DNA from: Bacteroidales bacterium UBA3856
GTDB taxonomy: Bacteria > Bacteroidota > Bacteroidia > Bacteroidales > UBA932
DNA: 5,210 bases
Direction of reading: 5' to 3'
NCBI GenBank assembly: GCA_002392525.1
Contig: DGHE01000150.1
Coordinates: 380 to 5,589 of the forward strand
In this document: in pieces, positions 1 through 5,210 of the stretch
Layout: every line of letters starts with the position of its first letter
Position numbering within the stretch: the stretch's first letter is position 1
Notes under the pieces: generated by a model
The model's input: the letters and a program-made list of their open reading frames with translations, nothing else
Database searches by the model: none
What the model was told of the DNA's origin: nothing
Position numbers and translations under genes: made by a program

Positions 1-353
1 GGCTGACCGGGCTTCTTACGCTCAACTTCACGAGCGTCGCGGGTGAGGAAGCCGGCGGCCTTCAGCGTGGAGCGGTAGGCCTCTTTGTCCACCTCGCACA
101 GGGCGCGGGCGATTCCGAGACGAACGGCTTCGGCCTGACCTTTGGTACCACCACCTACGAGGGTGACCTTGATGTCAAACTGGCCTGCAGTACCGGTGAC
201 CTCGAGGGCCTGGTTGGCGATGTACTGAAGAGTTTCCTCTTTGAAGTACTCCTCCATGGCGCGGTCGTTGATGACGAACTTGCCGTTACCGGGTACTACA
301 TAAACACGAGCGACGGCTGATTTACGTCTTCCAAGGGCGTGTTTCTGTTCCAT
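1..353 (-). CDS. rpsI: 30S ribosomal protein S9 (uS9), 3' end outside window
   Basis: S9 belongs to the head of the 30S ribosomal subunit, and its C-terminal tail reaches toward the P-site tRNA. The frame from the ATG at 353 gives 117 complete codons before running off the left edge. It starts MEQKHALGRRKSAVARVYV and carries the family signature at residues 67-85 (GGG..GQ..A...G.ARAL). It ends inside the conserved tail with LTRDAREVERKKPGQ. Family members are about 128-130 residues, so only around 11 basic C-terminal residues and the stop are missing. The start follows the rplM stop by 9 nt, the usual L13-S9 pairing, so the two genes are cotranscribed. There is no good Shine-Dalgarno in the AACAGAGCAC before the start, which is normal in Bacteroidota. 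Identification is secure. Confidence 0.98.
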   Translation of the reverse strand, partial: MEQKHALGRRKSAVARVYVVPGNGKFVINDRAMEEYFKEETLQYIANQALEVTGTAGQFDIKVTLVGGGTKGQAEAVRLGIARALCEVDKEAYRSTLKAAGFLTRDAREVERKKPGQ

Positions 354-362
354 GTGCTCTGT

Positions 363-815
363 TTAGATTTCGTTAAACTTAATGGTCTTGGGGTTCTGTG
401 CCTGCTGTTTGTGCTCAGGACCTGCATAGATGTACAGGTTGTTGATGAGCTTGTCGCCGAGACGGGTCTTCGGCAGCATTCCGCGCACAGACATGCGGAT
501 GAGTTCCTCGGGGCGGGAAGCCATGATGTCGCGGGGAGTGGAGAAGCGCTGGCCACCCGGATAGCCGGTGTAGCGAACGTAAACGCGGTCGGTCATCTTC
601 TTGCCGGTCAGACGGATCTTGTCGGCGTTGACGATGATGACGTTGTCACCACAGTCCACATGCGGGGTGTAGCCGGGCTTGTTCTTGCCACGCAGCACGA
701 GAGCCACGCGGGAAGCCAGGCGACCGAGCACGAGGTCGGTTGCATCAATGACGAGCCACTCCTTGTTCACAGTTGCCTTGTTCAGGGAGACTGTTTTGTA
801 GCTAAGTGTGTCCAC
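363..815 (-). CDS. rplM: 50S ribosomal protein L13 (uL13)
   Basis: L13 is an early-assembly 50S protein that binds 23S rRNA. The frame is complete at 150 residues, a normal length for Bacteroidales. Conserved blocks are KEWLVIDATDLVLGRLAS (18-35), YTPHVDCGDNVIIVNADK (49-66), the YTGYPGGQR stretch (82-90) and the family signature VRGMLPKTRLG (110-120), followed by NLYIYAG. The start is a GTG at 815. It is chosen because the MDTLSYKT opening is what Bacteroidales L13 proteins show, and the only nearby upstream ATG (843-841) is followed by an in-frame TAA after three codons. The gene heads the rplM-rpsI operon and is transcribed from the promoter at 876-907 through a leader of roughly 55 nt that contains the hairpin at 850-875. 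The leader next to the start is A/T-rich without a Shine-Dalgarno. Confidence 0.98.
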   Translation of the reverse strand: MDTLSYKTVSLNKATVNKEWLVIDATDLVLGRLASRVALVLRGKNKPGYTPHVDCGDNVIIVNADKIRLTGKKMTDRVYVRYTGYPGGQRFSTPRDIMASRPEELIRMSVRGMLPKTRLGDKLINNLYIYAGPEHKQQAQNPKTIKFNEI

Positions 816-841
816 TGTCTTGATTATTAATGGTTTAACAT

Positions 842-875
842 AAAAATTGCGATCCCCCTACAATGAGAGGGACCG
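842..875 (-). terminator. Hairpin plus T-run: terminator of upstream operon or rplM leader attenuator
   Basis: Reading the minus strand, the arm CGGTCCCTCT (875-866), a six-base loop CATTGT (865-860) and the arm AGGGGGATCG (859-850) form a 10-bp stem with two G-U pairs. CAA and then five T residues (846-842) follow. This has the shape of an intrinsic terminator, although three bases separate stem and T-run. It is well placed to end transcripts from the 772-residue lipoprotein gene. However, it also lies between the rplM promoter and the rplM start, and the predicted rplM transcription start falls inside the 5' arm. It may instead be a ribosomal-protein leader element. I cannot tell these apart from sequence alone. 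Confidence 0.55.
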
Positions 876-907
876 CAAAGGTAGTTATTTTTTGGGAGAT
901 TACCAAA
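876..907 (-). promoter_or_regulatory. Bacteroidota sigma-ABfr-type promoter for rplM-rpsI
   Basis: On the minus strand a TTTG (907-904) is followed, after 20 nt, by TACCTTTG (883-876). This matches the known Bacteroidota primary-sigma consensus of a -33 TTTG and a -7 TAnnTTTG. It lies upstream of rplM, and transcription should begin a few bases beyond 876, near 868-872 (inferred from the consensus geometry, not seen). The -33 box starts two nucleotides after the TAA (912-910) of the upstream lipoprotein gene, so the promoter takes up nearly all of the space between the two transcription units. Confidence 0.85.
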
Positions 908-909
908 TA

Positions 910-3228
910 TTAGAAGGGCAGGGCATCACTGGACCAGCTCAGGTTGCTGTTGGCCGTGAGCGGATAAACGCCATAGGCAGAGTCGGCAATATTGTTGCCG
1001 CTTCCCTCGGTGAAATTCCAGGCAGCCAGGAGGTTGAAGTTGTCGTCGTCGGGGCTTGCCACGTTCATATTGGAAGCAATCTCCGTGGCCGTGCGGGCCA
1101 CATTCCAGACGCGCAGGTAAGCCATAGAGCCCAGGAAGTTGCGCTTGGGCTGGCCGGCCGCGCCGATGATGAAGGAGAACGGCAGATCCCACTTGGCGCC
1201 CACGCCGTTAAGCTCGATGGCATGGTCTTCAGCGTCGTTGGAGGCCACTTCCACGCCGTCTACATACAGGCGGGCTTTTTCAGCACGCTTGTAAGTAGCG
1301 GCAATGTGGTGCCACTCGCCGGTAGACATATTGGTAGCATAGGTGACCTTCTTTTCGTTGTATTCACCATTGGCCTTCTTGGTACCGCCATAGACCAGGT
1401 TAAGCTGGCTGCCTTCGTAGCGGAGGAGGAAGATGCCTTCCGTTCCCCAGAGGACGCGGATATTGTCTCCGCCGCCGGTGAGGGAAGAAGGCTTGAACCA
1501 GCCTTCCAGCGTCACCTCGTCCTGCACGGCATCGCTGTCGCCAAAGGTATTCTGCAGGTACTGGCCCTGGGCGTCAAAGTTCACGCTCACTCCACCTGTA
1601 CCCGGATCGGGCGTGGGAGTGGTGCCGCCTTCGGTGTCGATGATGGCATAGTCGCCGGAGAAATCTTCGCCATTGTATCCCAGGATGACGATATAGCGGC
1701 CGTCCGGGCCGCCCCAGCTTTGGAAAGTAGCGGGTACCTCGCTCTGGATGTTGTACGAAGGCGCAGCATCGGCCATGGCAGCGAGCGTGCTCTTGAGCGT
1801 AGTTCCCTGAGGCTTCTCATCGGTAGCTGTAGCATAGAACGAGGCTGCGTCGCAGGCGGTGACGGTAATGTTGACAATGGTGTAGCCCCACCGCTCAGTC
1901 ACTTCCTTGGTCGCTGCCCACGTAGCGGAATGGTCGGTCAGAGTAATGTTGTTACCGGTTACGGTCACATGGATGGAGGCTTCGATATTATTGAAGGTAG
2001 CGATGATATCTGCTTCACCTTCTGCAACGGCGGTAACAGTATAGTAAGATTCATAGTACAAGCTGAGCTTCACCACAGACTCATCCGAGGACTTGAAGCT
2101 GATGCTGCCCGTATCGGTGCAGTCATCCGGGAGGAGTTTGGCGCTGAAATAGCTCAGGCTCTTGCCTTCCTTCAGGGTGATTTCCGGGATTTCGTCATCG
2201 TACCAGCCCTGGGTAAACTTGATACCGGTAGCGTGTACGGGATCGGGCTCGCGAGCGGTGAAGTTGTAAACAACGTATTCGCCGGTAAACTCAAACTCTT
2301 CGTCGTAAGCAAGGAGGTAGGCTACAGCCTCGCCTTTCTCGGAATAGTTCGCAGAGAACTGCTCTCCCTTCTGGAAAAGGCCTTCCGGGCTCTGTCCGGC
2401 ATCCTGCTTTTCCGTTACCTGCTCGTACACGGCGTTGGAAATGGCTTCCACACCATCAAACTTGGAGGCCTCCACAATGCCAAAATAAGCGAACTCGCCG
2501 TCAAAGCCAGCGACGGAAACCTCTTCGTGGGAGCCGGTAATCTTACCCTGCCAGTTCTTGTCCCACTTGGGCGTATCGGTAACCGTCCAGGCATCGGCGC
2601 GGTCCACCAGCTTAATCTTGTCGGCCACCGTCACCTTGACGGTAGCGGTGAGATCGTCCTGCCGGGCAGTGATGGTGGCTTCGCCCATGCCCACGGCCTG
2701 GATATAACCATAGCTCACCACGGCCACCTTTTCATCGGAAGAGGTCCACTCCAGCTTGCGGGCGTCGGTGGTGTTCTCCGGGAGAAGGGAAGATTTAATA
2801 TTGGCGGCGCGGCCCACAAGGAGCGACACCTCCGTCTTATTGAGCACTATCTCGGTAGCGGGAACGCGCTCGGCGAATACATTCACGAGGGCGCTGGCCG
2901 ATACGCCGTCCACGGAAGCGGTAATGCTGGCCACACCCTTTGCGAGAGTAGTCACCTTACCGCCGGCATCGACAGTAGCCACAGTCTCGTCGGAGGACTT
3001 CCAGGTTATGGTTCCGGCCTGGGCATCTTCCGGCTTGAAGGCGGCCGTGAGGGACACTTCCTCCCCCACTACCACGTAGTTGGTCTTGGGAGTGATTTCC
3101 AGCCCCTGAACCTTTGCGGCCACGTTTTCCGGCATAGGGAGCGGGTTGGAGGTATTGGCCAGCTCGGTCTTGCTGCAGGAATAGAGGCCCATGACTGCCA
3201 CCAGGGTGGCAAAAATCATCTTTTTCAT
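910..3228 (-). CDS. Lipoprotein with Big_2 Ig-like repeats and C-terminal LamG-like domain
   Basis: This is a complete 772-residue protein of unknown specific role. Residues 1-18 are a lipoprotein signal peptide with lipobox LYSC, so C18 should be lipidated and anchored in the outer membrane. Domains in order are: Big_2 (about 42-118, with the ITWKSSDETVATVD core and the GVASITA edge); Big_2 (about 124-202, LEWTSSDEKVAVV); an unrecognised beta-rich module (about 204-325); a divergent Big_2-like domain (about 332-424, ISFKSSDESVVKL); a second copy of the unrecognised module (about 425-532); a Thr/Pro/Gly linker (about 533-547); and a concanavalin-like LamG/Laminin_G_3 domain (about 548-772). 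The last shows LEGWFKP, TGEWHHIAATY, LYVDGVEV, FLGSMAYLRVWN and AAWNFTEGSGN. Such stalk-plus-lectin-like architectures usually bind carbohydrate or act as adhesins; no catalytic domain is seen. The start lies 13 nt after the DUF1573 gene stop, behind an A-rich leader (ATTAAAACTAT). The gene is probably last in its operon. Confidence 0.9.
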   Translation of the reverse strand: MKKMIFATLVAVMGLYSCSKTELANTSNPLPMPENVAAKVQGLEITPKTNYVVVGEEVSLTAAFKPEDAQAGTITWKSSDETVATVDAGGKVTTLAKGVASITASVDGVSASALVNVFAERVPATEIVLNKTEVSLLVGRAANIKSSLLPENTTDARKLEWTSSDEKVAVVSYGYIQAVGMGEATITARQDDLTATVKVTVADKIKLVDRADAWTVTDTPKWDKNWQGKITGSHEEVSVAGFDGEFAYFGIVEASKFDGVEAISNAVYEQVTEKQDAGQSPEGLFQKGEQFSANYSEKGEAVAYLLAYDEEFEFTGEYVVYNFTAREPDPVHATGIKFTQGWYDDEIPEITLKEGKSLSYFSAKLLPDDCTDTGSISFKSSDESVVKLSLYYESYYTVTAVAEGEADIIATFNNIEASIHVTVTGNNITLTDHSATWAATKEVTERWGYTIVNITVTACDAASFYATATDEKPQGTTLKSTLAAMADAAPSYNIQSEVPATFQSWGGPDGRYIVILGYNGEDFSGDYAIIDTEGGTTPTPDPGTGGVSVNFDAQGQYLQNTFGDSDAVQDEVTLEGWFKPSSLTGGGDNIRVLWGTEGIFLLRYEGSQLNLVYGGTKKANGEYNEKKVTYATNMSTGEWHHIAATYKRAEKARLYVDGVEVASNDAEDHAIELNGVGAKWDLPFSFIIGAAGQPKRNFLGSMAYLRVWNVARTATEIASNMNVASPDDDNFNLLAAWNFTEGSGNNIADSAYGVYPLTANSNLSWSSDALPF
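1633..2235 (-). repeat. Copy B of duplicated Big_2 + unknown-module unit (protein level)
   Basis: This covers residues about 332-532 of the same lipoprotein. Its Big_2-like domain keeps the FKSSDESVV core. Its module aligns with copy A: TLTDHSATW with KLVDRADAW, ASFYATATDEK with FAYFGIVEA, the helical LKSTLAAMADA with ISNAVYEQVTE, and VILGYNGEDFSGDYAIID with YLLAYDEEFEFTGEYVVY. The aligned ends, with an aromatic, then E/D-F, then TGEY or SGDY, are the clearest match. Copy B is slightly shorter in the loop before its last strand. Confidence 0.6.
2254..2859 (-). repeat. Copy A of duplicated Big_2 + unknown-module unit (protein level)
   Basis: This covers residues about 124-325 of the 772-residue lipoprotein: one Big_2 domain followed by a module of about 120 residues. 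Landmarks of the module are KLVDRADAW at its start, FAYFGIVEA and a following helix-like stretch (ISNAVYEQVTEK), and AYLLAYDEEFEFTGEYVVYNF at its end. Copy B shows the same landmarks in the same order. The likeness is at protein level and diverged; I see no matching long DNA repeat. Boundaries are approximate. Confidence 0.6.
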
Positions 3229-3241
3229 ATAGTTTTAATGT

Positions 3242-3976
3242 CTATTCAATTGTTCCTTTGATTTGGAGCGGAGCTACGGGAGCTCCGTCAACGCTGATGG
3301 TCAGTGTTTCCGTCACGGCACTCCCCCGGCGCTTCCACAGCGCATTGTACTCTCCGCGAAGGTCTTCGCGGGAGTGCGGAGCCAGCGTCTGGGGGGCGTA
3401 GAGCTTCACGCGGGAGGAGGAGGCCCGTACCTCAACCTTCACTTCCCTGTCCGTGTCATTGTAGAGCGGGATGGAGAACACATAGTCTCCGAAGCCGTCC
3501 CTGGAAAGGACATTGACGGAAGTGTCGGTACGGAGGCCGCAGCCCAGATTCTCGGCATAGCGGATCTCGCCTTCGGAAGCATCGCGCAGCACATATCCCT
3601 TGACGGATATGGAGCTGAGCACGGTATTTTCACCGTCGGAGCTCACAACCGTAAGGTGGCGTGTCTGGGAACCATACAGGCTCCTGGGGTCAAAGACCGC
3701 CGTGAGGACGGCCCTGGCGCCGGGTGCAAGCACACGCCTGTTCACCTCGCCGGTAAAACAGCCGCAGCCCGAGTGAATCTCCAGCACGGTGACGCTTTTC
3801 CCGGAAACATTCTCAAAAGGGTAACGGAGCGTAATGGCACCGCTGTCAAAGCGCACCGTATCCACGGCCTGTTCCGCGTTTTCGAAGCGGAGCAGACGGC
3901 CCTCCTGCGCCTGGGCCCCCACAGTAGTAGCGAGGCCCAGACCAAGGAGCAGCGTTATGATACGGCTTTTATCCAT
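3242..3976 (-). CDS. Periplasmic DUF1573 domain protein
   Basis: This is a 244-residue exported protein of unknown function. The signal peptide MDKSRIITLLLGLGLATTVGAQA has no lipobox cysteine and fits signal peptidase I cleavage near AQA-Q, so the product should be soluble in the periplasm or secreted. DUF1573 lies at about 32-127, with the family hallmark F-NVSGKSVTVLEIHSGCGC (C71, C73), then LAPGARAVLTAVFDP and a closing ISVKGYV strand. Residues about 137-243 look like a second Ig-like beta domain ending LQIKGTIE. DUF1573 is Ig/ASH-like and its biochemical role is not established. I chose the ATG at 3976 because it overlaps the TAA of the preceding gene as TAATG, the classic coupling arrangement, and gives a compact signal peptide. 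An in-frame ATG at 3988 would add MPRI and overlap that gene by 13 nt. C146 is a further cysteine. Confidence 0.88.
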   Translation of the reverse strand: MDKSRIITLLLGLGLATTVGAQAQEGRLLRFENAEQAVDTVRFDSGAITLRYPFENVSGKSVTVLEIHSGCGCFTGEVNRRVLAPGARAVLTAVFDPRSLYGSQTRHLTVVSSDGENTVLSSISVKGYVLRDASEGEIRYAENLGCGLRTDTSVNVLSRDGFGDYVFSIPLYNDTDREVKVEVRASSSRVKLYAPQTLAPHSREDLRGEYNALWKRRGSAVTETLTISVDGAPVAPLQIKGTIE

Positions 3977-5136
3977 TATTCGGGGCAACGGATGTTGGCG
4001 GGAGTGTAAGTGACGCTGCCGTGGGCATAACCGTCAAAACCGTTTCCGGTGAGGTCCTTGCCGCGGTTCTCGTCATCCAGCTTCCAGTAACCGAGGAGCT
4101 TGTTCTCCTGGGCTTCCTTCACAGGGTCTGCGATGGAGCACTGGCCGTTGATGAGCTCGGTGGGGCTCAGGAGACGGCCCCATACGCGGGCTTCGCTCAC
4201 CTGGCCGTTCAGGTATCGGCCTTTCTCGGACATGCCGATCGCGAACTTGGAGTTGTACACCTTACCCAGGTTGATACCCTTGCCACCCATGGGAGTGGAG
4301 CTGTCCAGCACACCGTTGACGTACAGGTCGCAGGTCTGCTTCACGCCATCGGCCACAACGGCAATGTGATACCACTTGCCGGTGTCAAAGTGAGCCTTGG
4401 AGGTGATGGACACACCCTGACCGGCCAGCTGGAGCTGGTTGGGGTCGCAGGAGATGTCGCCAAAACGCAGCAGGAAGTTCTCTTCCACGCCGATGAGGGA
4501 GGAAATGAACGGATTGGAGCCGGCCCAGCTGTTGGCTTTCACGCGGATTTCCATGGTGCAAACCTCCAGCTGCAGACGGGGATCGTTGACGGTGGTGGGC
4601 ATCTCGAAGTAGGAACCGCCGGGCAGGTTGGCGGCCGATGCATACACATAGCCGCGGATCACGACATAGGCATACTCCTGTCCGGGGATGCTGCCCAGCG
4701 TGGAGTCGGAGCCGGTAATCTTGAGCGGCAGGCAGTAGATGACGCCGTTCTTGAATCCGTCAATGTTCACGTTCATGCTCACGGGCAGGGAAACGGCCGT
4801 ACCGGCCTTGATGACGGCCGTCTTGGTATCAAGGGTATAATTGGACTCCGGAAGCATCCAGTAATTGGTGCCGTTGGCCTTGTTGAAGGCGCCCAGCACG
4901 GCGGCGGAGTCGCGGACCGGCTCAAAGGAAACAGTCACGTCCTTGTCCACCTTCACAGAAGAAGCCAGCGTGAAGGTAACGGGGCCGGACTCTTCCAGGA
5001 AGGCCGACATTTCTCCGGTCGAGGAGGCACGGAAGGCGACGACGCCATTGTCATACAGATGCTCGGAGTAGAGGATGCTCTTCTGGCAGGAGGCCATCAT
5101 GGAAAGGGCGGCCAGCGCTATGATAAACTTTTTCAT
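3976..5136 (-). CDS. DUF1735 (BT_3987-like N-terminal) and LamG domain lipoprotein
   Basis: This is a complete 386-residue lipoprotein. The signal peptide ends in lipobox MASC, with C17 as the lipidated residue. Residues about 50-162 fit DUF1735, an Ig-like fold: VTFTLASSVKVDKDVTVSFE, then an AFNKANGTNYWMLPES loop, ITGSDSTLGSIPGQ and a final AYVVIRGY strand. Residues about 183-375 form a concanavalin-like LamG domain with FLLRFGD, DTGKWYHIAVVADG, LYVNGVLDSS, FAIGMSEKGRYLNG, ARVWGRLLSPTE and LLGYWKLDDENRG. In Bacteroidales, DUF1735+LamG lipoproteins often accompany SusC/SusD pairs and GH18 endoglycosidases, where they are thought to bind glycans at the surface; that role here is inferred. The start lies 5 nt after the preceding stop, behind a Shine-Dalgarno-like AAAGGAG. 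The stop TAA shares its last A with the ATG of the DUF1573 gene. Confidence 0.92.
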   Translation of the reverse strand: MKKFIIALAALSMMASCQKSILYSEHLYDNGVVAFRASSTGEMSAFLEESGPVTFTLASSVKVDKDVTVSFEPVRDSAAVLGAFNKANGTNYWMLPESNYTLDTKTAVIKAGTAVSLPVSMNVNIDGFKNGVIYCLPLKITGSDSTLGSIPGQEYAYVVIRGYVYASAANLPGGSYFEMPTTVNDPRLQLEVCTMEIRVKANSWAGSNPFISSLIGVEENFLLRFGDISCDPNQLQLAGQGVSITSKAHFDTGKWYHIAVVADGVKQTCDLYVNGVLDSSTPMGGKGINLGKVYNSKFAIGMSEKGRYLNGQVSEARVWGRLLSPTELINGQCSIADPVKEAQENKLLGYWKLDDENRGKDLTGNGFDGYAHGSVTYTPANIRCPE

Positions 5137-5141
5137 ACTCT

Positions 5142-5210
5142 TTATTCTCCTTTATAGTATTCTACCTTTTGCTGGGCACGGATGCCCATGATGTGGTGCT
5201 GGTAGCGCAG
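5142..5210 (-). CDS. C-terminal end of an unidentified upstream gene (5' end outside window)
   Basis: The minus-strand frame entering at 5210 stays open for 22 codons and ends at a TAA (5144-5142). The tail includes LRYQHHIMGIR and AQQKVEYYKGE. The other two minus-strand frames also hit stops before the next gene (TAG and TAA about 15-20 codons in), so the choice of this frame rests on the 5-nt spacing to the next start. Its last bases contain the AAAGGAG used by the next gene, an arrangement typical of cotranscribed neighbours. The fragment is too short to name. From context it could be another member of the same surface-protein locus, but nothing in it identifies a family. Confidence 0.55.
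   Translation of the reverse strand: MRYQHHIMGIRAQQKVEYYKGE
5147..5153 (-). promoter_or_regulatory. Shine-Dalgarno-like site for the DUF1735/LamG gene
   Basis: AAAGGAG on the minus strand (5153-5147) ends 10 nt before the ATG at 5136 and lies inside the last codons of the upstream frame. Most Bacteroidota genes do without a Shine-Dalgarno and use A-rich leaders, as the next three starts in this window do, so this one stands out. It may partly reflect the Lys-Gly-Glu codons it overlaps. Confidence 0.4.

Noticed and set aside
339..830. A plus-strand open frame opposite rplM
   Set aside because: It is the register-aligned shadow of a certain ribosomal protein gene; its translation has no recognisable features.
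926..1192. An 88-codon minus-strand frame inside the LamG region of the large lipoprotein gene, considered as a sign of a frameshift
   Set aside because: The main frame runs unbroken through the complete LamG motifs to its stop, so no frameshift is needed and this alternative frame is chance.
847..3261. An 804-codon open frame on the plus strand opposite the lipoprotein gene
   Set aside because: It is in exact codon register with the minus-strand gene, so its stops would correspond only to sense codons TTA, CTA and TCA, which this G+C-rich genome avoids. The translation has no domain, signal peptide or normal composition, whereas the minus strand has clear lipoprotein, Big_2 and LamG features.
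3974..3988. Start of the DUF1573 protein at the upstream ATG (3988)
   Set aside because: It would overlap the preceding gene by 13 nt and add MPRI before the signal peptide. The ATG at 3976, overlapping the stop as TAATG, is the more usual arrangement. The upstream start is not excluded.
3263..5157. Long plus-strand open frames opposite the DUF1573 and DUF1735/LamG genes (3263-4009 and 4021-5157)
   Set aside because: Both are in the same codon-aligned antisense register and arise from the same codon bias. The His/Gly/Val-rich translations resemble no family.
910..5210. The possibility that the surface-protein genes form a defence system or mobile element
   Set aside because: There is no nuclease, helicase, methyltransferase, transposase, integrase or terminal repeat. 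All domains seen are envelope or glycan-binding types.

Overview
This window reads as chromosome of a member of the Bacteroidota, most likely the order Bacteroidales. Three things point there: the L13 and S9 sequences, including the L13 opening MDTLSYKT with a GTG start; a textbook Bacteroidota promoter of the TTTG ... TAnnTTTG type; and lipoproteins carrying DUF1735, LamG-like and Big_2 domains. Base composition looks G+C-rich for this order (by eye, not computed), and the codons TTA, CTA and TCA are largely avoided. That would fit an Alistipes/Rikenellaceae-like or uncultured gut lineage, but the genus cannot be fixed from this window.

Every gene lies on the minus strand, so the window reads right to left. 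At the right edge (5142-5210) is the last 22 codons of an unidentified gene. A tightly packed run of three genes for exported proteins follows: a DUF1735 + LamG lipoprotein (3976-5136), a periplasmic DUF1573 protein coupled to it by a TAATG overlap (3242-3976), and, after 13 nt, a 772-residue lipoprotein with Big_2 repeats and a C-terminal LamG-like domain (910-3228). This looks like the distal part of a larger operon for cell-envelope or surface proteins. By domain content it resembles the glycan-binding accessory genes of Bacteroidales polysaccharide/glycoprotein utilisation loci, but no enzyme, SusC or SusD is visible here.

The left part is housekeeping. The rplM-rpsI operon (L13 at 363-815, S9 from 353 to beyond the left edge) has its own promoter (876-907), which begins two nucleotides after the stop codon of the 772-residue gene. 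A 10-bp hairpin followed by a T-run (842-875) sits directly downstream of the promoter's -7 box. It could be the terminator of the surface-protein operon, an attenuator or ribosomal-protein leader for rplM, or both.

The most notable points are this promoter/terminator overlap, a tandem duplication of a Big_2 plus an unrecognised domain inside the 772-residue protein, and the DUF1573 gene placed between two LamG lipoprotein genes. I found no RNA genes, mobile elements, CRISPR arrays or stretches of more than 300 bases without a gene.
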